Below, piece by piece: positions 58,195 through 64,000 of a stretch of 64,000 nt of DNA (positions within the stretch are counted from its first letter, which is position 1; each line of letters opens with the position of its first letter). The DNA comes from Micropterus salmoides (taxonomy: Eukaryota > Chordata > Actinopteri > Centrarchiformes > Centrarchidae). Location: the NCBI RefSeq assembly GCF_014851395.1, contig NW_024043372.1, forward strand, positions 6,523,490 through 6,587,489. The letters are read 5' to 3'. Under the pieces are notes generated by a model. That model searched no databases. It worked only from the letters and a program-made list of their open reading frames with translations, and had not been told where the DNA came from. The position numbers and the translations under genes were made by a program.

Positions 58195-58950
58195 CTAACT
58201 GAAAAAGAACGTTAAAAAGAGAAAAAGAAGTCATTGGTCCATGATATTCAGGTGGACTTCAAGTTCAAGTGATCCTCTTTTCAGCTGTCTGAAAAGAGAG
58301 AGGAAGTTTGGAAAGAGGCAATAGGCAGAGCTGAAAAGACTCGAAGAATAAGGCAATACACAGGGAAAAAGCAGGTGATAAAAACTGAGAAACAAAGGAG
58401 AAGGTGGGTGAAATAGAATGGGAGGGGGAGTGTTACGAGAGAGACGAAAGAGGTACTGGAAAGAAGACTTTTGAATTTTGAAAACTCCTCGTAATTGCCA
58501 GCATTCACCCTCATACATCTACATCATTCAAGTTAAGTTATCTTTCATGCATGAATTGAAGCTGCAGGTCGAAATAAGACGTAGTAGAAAAGAGGAAAAG
58601 AGAGGCATGGATAAAGTAAGTATAGAGAGATTAGACAAGCAGGAGAGAGTTTGCTAGAGGGAAGGAAAGAATGAGGTGAGTAGGGAGAGAAAGAAGAAAG
58701 GGTGACGCAGGGGTGGGAGACGCAAGTAAGAATACAAAAGAATGGTGAAACAGAGGAGAGGGGGAAGATGTAGAAGGCCGGTGAACTGGTGAGTGAATAG
58801 CAGAAATGAGGAGGATCAAAAGAGAATACAGAGCAAGAAGAAAAAAGAAAAGAAGAAAAAAATCTCAGCTGAGAGAAAGAAAAATAGAGTGACAGAGGTG
58901 AAAGAAGAGCAGAGGAACAAGGAGAGAGCGTGAAGTTGACACGCGAAGAG
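58195..58950. repeat. ~750-bp purine-rich tract
   Basis: The plus strand is mostly A and G (gagagaggaagtttggaaag, gaagaaaaaagaaaagaag). Serine/phenylalanine/leucine-rich minus-strand frames here are artefacts. Confidence 0.8.
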
Positions 58951-58959
58951 GACAGGGAG

Positions 58960-60660
58960 GGAGTTGGTCACCCCTGTAGTTCTGCTGGAAGGAGGTCTGG
59001 ACCTGCTACCTCTCCTAATGAGCACCACAGAGAGAGTGTGGGAGAGTGTGTCTGTGGCTGTATTCAAGTGTGCATGAAAGGGTGTGTGTTTGTGTGTCTG
59101 TGTGTGCAGATGTCTGTCTTCCTGTCTGCCCAGGTCTCCATATGTGTGAGAGATGCGTGTGTAAAGGTGTATCCCTAAGGCTGCGTGTGTGCTCTTGTAC
59201 TATCTATGCTTGTTAGGACTATGCTTTTGAGTCGCAGTCCTTGAGTTTTAGATTCTCAAAAGTGCTGTAGTGCTCACGCTACAGGACTACTTTTTTGTCC
59301 CACACCGTTGTCCTGACATGACAAAAACTCCACAAGGAATCTCAGACGACGGTGTACTGATGACAAGCGGTCCTGCTAACAGTGACTCCAGGATACTGAA
59401 CCTTTTACCATCGACCTGCTTCCTTCTTATCTTCCTTAGTAAGTCCAGACAGCAAGCTAATCAGTACAGTAATCAGTAGTAGTACAGGATTATTCCAGAG
59501 CGATTCACAACTGCTGCAAACGATTGCTATGTGCAACCAAAAAAAAGTCACTGAATATGTATGCATGTGTGTGCCTGGTATCTCTGTCCCTCATTAGATG
59601 TTGCACGTGCATCCCCTTTACGGTTAGGATAAAATTAAATGTTTGAAAACTGTCGTAACAGCCTGGACAGTCAATAATGAGGTCATAATAGTTTGAACAA
59701 CACGATCCCTTTTGTGATGTTTTTTTTATGTTGAGGATCCTCAATATAAATATAACTCTGGATACTGATATAAATAGCAGGTGATAGCCTGCACTGGACT
59801 AAAAAACAGTGCATTTGGTCTGATGGACACTAGCAGTCTGGTAAATCAATTACAGGTGGTAACAATAAAACCAAAACACATGATATAGCCTATGTGTAAT
59901 TATATATATTTCTTTGTGGGTTGCATTGAATGTCCAGATAATATATGCTATGATTATGTTGACTGTTTCTACATATTTACCTTTTATGAAAACACTAAAA
60001 CCATCAAATAAAATGATGATGATTGATTGGTTCATTTGTGGTGGTGATGATAATTATATTAACAATCATTTATTTTAGTTGCAAACCAGTTGTAAAGCAG
60101 TGGTAGTATCTACTTCCAGCTTTTTTCTCTCTGTCTCTCTTTGAAAATCTGTATGTGGGATCTGAACCAGCTCTGTGTTTTCCAGGGTGTAAATGAGAGT
60201 ATTGAGATTAAACCTCCTCCCCGGTGTGTGTGTGTGTGTGTACATGTCAAAGACAGCTTGTGCACACTGTGTGTGCTGCTCATCTAGTTTTGTGCTTATC
60301 GTTAGTGTGTGAGAGGCACAGATAGCAAAACAAAGGAAAAAACAAAAGGGAATATACATTTTTAAACCAAGCGTGTGTGTGTATGTGTGTGTGTGCGCGC
60401 GTGCACGTGTGTTTTTAATTTGGCTTCCTTTTTGACAGTTTTGCCAAATAAGCCCCTTTTGATTTAAATTTGACTGAACAAAAGAGACTTGAAAAACCTG
60501 AGAGAAAAGAGTTGTTTTCAGGGATACTCAAAAGGTAGAAGGGGTGTGTGTGGGTGTGTGTGTAAGCTCAGCGCATGCGTGGGGACTTTAACTTGAATGC
60601 ACACTAACTGATGGGGATTCATGTCACCCGGACCTCAGGTCCCCAGTGGTAGAGACTATT
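58960..60660. other. Non-coding stretch with short GT runs
   Basis: GT-rich runs near 59081-59107, 60222-60241 and 60372-60412 (the last includes gcgcgcgtgcacgtgtg). No gene recognised. Confidence 0.45.
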
Positions 60661-60680
60661 TTTCAAGTGTTAAGACATGG

Positions 60681-60742
60681 TTTTAGGGTTCAGGTTACAA
60701 TTAGGTTAAGGTTAGGGGTAGGGTAAGGGTTAAGGTTAGGGA
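60681..60742 (+). repeat. Degenerate telomere-like (TTAGGG-related) tract
   Basis: Words ttttagggttcagg, ttaggttaaggttagggg and tagggtaagggttaagg follow one another with irregular spacing. Flanking sequence with tcaggtccccagtggt and tgtccccacaggg suggests a dispersed fish repeat of this composition and not a chromosome end. Confidence 0.65.
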
Positions 60743-60795
60743 ATGCATTATGTGATTATGTGACATGACATGTCCCCACAGGGATATAGGATCAA

Positions 60796-60798
<3 letters not shown>

Positions 60799-60834
<36 letters not shown>
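60799..60834. repeat. (TG)18 microsatellite
   Basis: Uninterrupted TG directly after the telomere-like unit. Confidence 0.95.
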
Positions 60835-60837
<3 letters not shown>

Positions 60838-61267
60838 TTGAGTGTAAGAGAGAGCAAGACAGAGGTGGAAATGGTATTAATGCAGACCTCTCTGCTCTGA
60901 CAGCAGTGTAATCCTGAGCAGGATTAGCAAGCTAATAGCGGCATGACCTCATCAGGAGCGTCGCAAAACATACCCCTTTATGTGTGTGAGACACACACAC
61001 ACACACACAACTCGGCTGCTCCCGAGAACGTACAGCACGGTCCTGACTTGAACCGGCAGCCGCGGGTATGGGACATGGAGGCTACATATGATCTGGCGTC
61101 GGCTAAAACCCACTGGCTCTGGTATGGGTCGCCAGTGTGTCTCTTAAGGTGTTGGGGAGTAAGGACTCACTGCACAGCCTGGCTGGCTTCTGTCACACAG
61201 ACATACATTTGAGTTTTGAGAGGGTTTTTATGTGTGCGTCAAAGGGAGAGTGTGAATGTCAATGGAT

Positions 61268-61270
<3 letters not shown>

Positions 61271-61300
<30 letters not shown>
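61271..61300. repeat. (TG)15 microsatellite
   Basis: Uninterrupted TG. Confidence 0.95.
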
Positions 61301-61301
<1 letters not shown>

Positions 61302-61304
61302 ATC

Positions 61305-62335
61305 CTTGTGTTGTGACCTAGACCATTAACAGTTTTAAAACAATTTGGCAATTTCTGACAGCATAACCACTTTTAAATGTGAAGTAGAAGAGGCTGAGCA
61401 TACTTGTAACCTACATCGGACTGTTAAAACCAACTGAATATTTAACAAAAACAATACTGTAAATCAAATTTAGTTTACTGTGATTCAACATGTTGGATGA
61501 TGTGGATTCTTCAGGATTCTTTTATTTGGTCACATTTTGAAAAGTTACTACAACAGTTCACATCATAAAACCATGTTTATTGTTATTGTGACTGTGAAGA
61601 GCAGAATTATTGTTTGCGAGGGCTTATAATTGTTAGTATGAAATAGATGAGAAGAGTCAGTCAGTAGTTTTTCAATGAAATCACTAAATAAGAAATCTCT
61701 TTTTTACTTCCTTTTTGTCAATGGGCTCTAACCTCACTTAGAAATGAATGAATTTTCTCTTTTGCTTGGAACAGACACTTTTCTGCTTCTTATGTGAAGG
61801 TATCGGGTCGGAATGTAGCTGCATACATGCTCCCGAGCCTCCATCCGACTACAGCAATAACAAAATGTGGTCCACTAATACCACAAAACGACGGGCTACA
61901 CGCACAACAGACTCCCACACAAACTCCAACATAAACTCCATGTTAGGATAAAAAACAGAATGAAATTAATTTTGGGTAAAACACAGTCAACATCAGAAAT
62001 GCTTGTGTCAGGGATAGACCTCTGCTTTGTTTTGAAACTTGGTTTGGCTTAAATCCTATTGGACAGGTAAATTAACATTACTGTAAAGCATGTGAAATAT
62101 ATTGTGATGTGCTTTAGATGGCTCAAGTTAGGTAACGTTAGCTCGCTGGCTAACACCGACCAGTTGCTAACCGTTGCAAAATAGTACAGTTGTATGGCTT
62201 GCTACATTTCTTCATGAGCAATAGTGATCCATATTTCTATCCTGTGTACCACCGGTATTATGTCAAAGTGTTAATTTTAGCCTGCAAGACATGGAGTAAC
62301 GGTACAAATGATATGTGGAGTAATTTGATTTTATT
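61305..62335. other. Non-coding stretch
   Basis: AT-rich with no identifiable element. 62125-62165 has gttagctcgctggctaac-type words common in fish DNA. Confidence 0.45.
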
Positions 62336-62540
62336 ATGAGTGGTGGTGGTGGAGCAGTGGATAAGACTATACCTTTGGTGTAACAGGCCAGGGTTCAATC
62401 CCCCACTGTGACCCATCCACCATTCTGTCCTTGAGCAAGACACTTAACCCCCTACTTGCTCCAGAGGTTTGTGACCTCTGACGTATATAGCAGTTGTAAG
62501 TCACTCTGGATAAAAGTGTCAGCTAAAATGAATAAATATC
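62336..62540 (+). mobile_element. tRNA-derived SINE
   Basis: tggtggagcagtggataaga opens the tRNA-like part. Box B is ggttcaatccc (62392-62402). The body has gtccttgagcaagacactta and ttgctccagaggtttgtgac. The 3' end has gtaagtcactctggataaaa and gtcagctaaaatgaataaat. This order is that of a widespread fish tRNA-derived SINE. It differs from the SINE at 5941 in head and tail but shares the short gtccttg(a/g)gcaaga motif. Confidence 0.85.
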
Positions 62541-62544
62541 ATTA

Positions 62545-64000
62545 GCCTGGATCTGCCACTGTTTGCTTTGTAACATTTCATTTAGATTTATTGTCGTTTT
62601 ACCAATACTCGGGTACACAGCTTCTTCACCATCTCAGTCACTGTTTATGTGACCCACATAATATACAATAATGCAACATAGCGGTGAAAGATAACAACAC
62701 TGAGGGGGACGTATTCACTACACTAAAGTTACTTACTGCAGTCTAACTGTTACAAGTATGGCCACAATTTCATTAATTATATTCAGTCTAGCTCACTAAC
62801 CGTTTCGTTATCTTCCAGTACATTTAGCTGTGCTAACATTGCTGAGCTGGCCTCTGGTGAAAGATACTCATATAATAATTTTAGTTCCTGAAAAGCAGGC
62901 AGGCGAGGTAACACTGATGTAGCACATTGGCTAAATGCAAACAATGTAATATTATCGAGCATGGATTAACTCAACCTCAAGCTCATAAAAATATTACTGT
63001 AACGTTGCAGTGGAAGTTTACATGTGTTTCCAGCATATTGTGTGAAGCTGTCACCCGTAGCTGCTTATTTTCCGGGAGTATTGCGCCAAGATGCTTGTCC
63101 TCACTGCACTGTCTGAAAGGTAACATTATGGAGAAAAGGAAGGGGGGTCAGATTTGAACTGTCTACTGATACTACATCTTACCCCTTTAAGCCCAGGTCA
63201 TAAGCAGGGTTGTGGGGTCAGGTTGGAGCCCATCTGTTGACCTATTCACAATGATAAACATGGGTTTTTCCTATGTTCTCTTGCTTTGATTTAAAACAGA
63301 TATTGTACTGTGCAATTTCAGCCTGATTTCTACTAGCGATTGATGATGGATGGATGGATGGATGGATGGATGGATGGATGGGATCATTGTAATTTTGTGT
63401 CAGACACATTCAATCCCACTCTTTCCCTTTTCAACCAAGTAGTCTCAGTAAAACAGAAGCCCAAGAACTTAAAATTAGAACTAAGTCAGAAACTAGAAGT
63501 CCTCTTAGTGCATTTGTGTTTGTGTTTCTATTATATCTGAAGAATGTTGACCGATGAGGAATAAAAGGGGACTGTTTGGCTTGGGATGTAATTTTTGAAT
63601 GTAGACAACAGCATAATTATTGTTTTGTTCTTGAGTAATTGTACAACTGTATGTATGATGTTTTAATGGGAATTGGGCAAATGTAGATGTGCAGGCGGAA
63701 AGAGTGATTAAAAAAGCTAAAGAATATGTTCAATTCCTCTTACTCAACCACTCTTTTCACTGCATGGAAAGTTTGAAAGCTTTTTCTGCGTGCAAAATTT
63801 CAAGAACTCCAACCCCACATCCCATATGCCAACATTAATACTAGCAGCTAGTAGTGTTCGCTTTATAATGAATACTATGTTGTAGCAGTGTAGAGGCTTG
63901 TGTTTGACCAGTCAGTGACATTCAGCACTGCTGACTCCACTTGACAGTTCCTGGGCCATAAGAAAGTTCTTGAGCAGACACTTTTTAGGGTGTAAAAACT
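62545..64000. other. Non-coding stretch to the window end
   Basis: Contains the (ATGG)n run at 63344-63381. No exon, RNA gene or transposon end recognised. Confidence 0.45.
63344..63381. repeat. (ATGG)n microsatellite
   Basis: Nine tandem tetranucleotides; the MMMDGWMDGW-type frame over it is an artefact. Confidence 0.95.

Noticed and set aside
62341..62412. A tRNA gene at the box B
   Set aside because: Same reason: tRNA-derived SINE head, not a functional tRNA.
1..64000. CRISPR array, prophage or bacterial operon
   Set aside because: The direct repeats are microsatellites or transposon ends. Codon structure, splice signals and repeat families are those of a vertebrate genome.

Overview
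The window reads as nuclear DNA of a ray-finned fish, most likely a percomorph (spiny-rayed) teleost. The basis is the repeat content: Tc1-like transposons, a DIRS-type tyrosine-recombinase retrotransposon, hAT-like non-autonomous elements, tRNA-derived SINEs and an L2-type LINE tail, plus a very high density of (CA)n/(GT)n microsatellites and long purine-rich tracts. There are no bacterial-style operons, rRNAs or CRISPR arrays. The species cannot be named from the sequence.

Host coding content is very low. The best host-gene signal is a CpG-rich promoter/leader (about 16230-16725) followed by a short first coding exon (16726-16813). That exon has a good Kozak start, a signal-peptide-like product and a consensus splice donor in phase 1. 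I see no convincing second exon, so the rest of the window may be a very long first intron, or intron plus intergenic DNA. A much weaker candidate is a phase-compatible exon pair at 9824-9969 and 10198-10318.

Layout. 1-9.8 kb: non-coding DNA with a near-perfect 104-bp palindrome (1614-1717), a LINE 3' tail (about 1950-2103), a decayed Tc1-like transposon with both ends and TA flanks (3471-4674) and a tRNA-derived SINE (5941-6180). 9.8-16.2 kb: the weak exon pair, a LINE-like fragment and one arm of a hAT-like repeat (11460-12042). 16.2-19 kb: promoter, exon 1 and the start of the intron. 19-25.2 kb: microsatellites, a 670-bp purine tract, a 586-bp hAT-type MITE with a perfect 8-bp target duplication (22265-22850) and the second, inverted arm of the hAT-like repeat (24571-25166). 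25.2-27.2 kb: a full-length Tc1-like element (25337-26946) with an uninterrupted 346-residue transposase and 192 bp of identical terminal repeat, inserted into an older dispersed repeat. 27-35 kb: non-coding DNA with repeat fragments. 35166-38499: an internally deleted DIRS-type retrotransposon on the minus strand with its inverted terminal repeats, its internal complementary region, a gag remnant, an RNase H remnant and a tyrosine recombinase broken by in-frame stops. It sits inside a dispersed repeat whose uninterrupted relative lies at 29520-29760, so the insertion point can be read to the base. 38.5-64 kb: non-coding DNA with a POU-motif cluster, nested degenerate transposons, further dispersed repeats, a telomere-like degenerate tract and a second tRNA-derived SINE (about 62336-62540).

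The mobile elements have no shared function. They form layers of different age: the Tc1-like element at 25 kb looks youngest, the DIRS copy is intermediate (complete ends, dead genes), and the 3.5-kb Tc1 copy and the hAT arms are old. No cassette-like accessory system was found. The most informative features are the potentially intact Tc1 element and the base-level record of DIRS integration.
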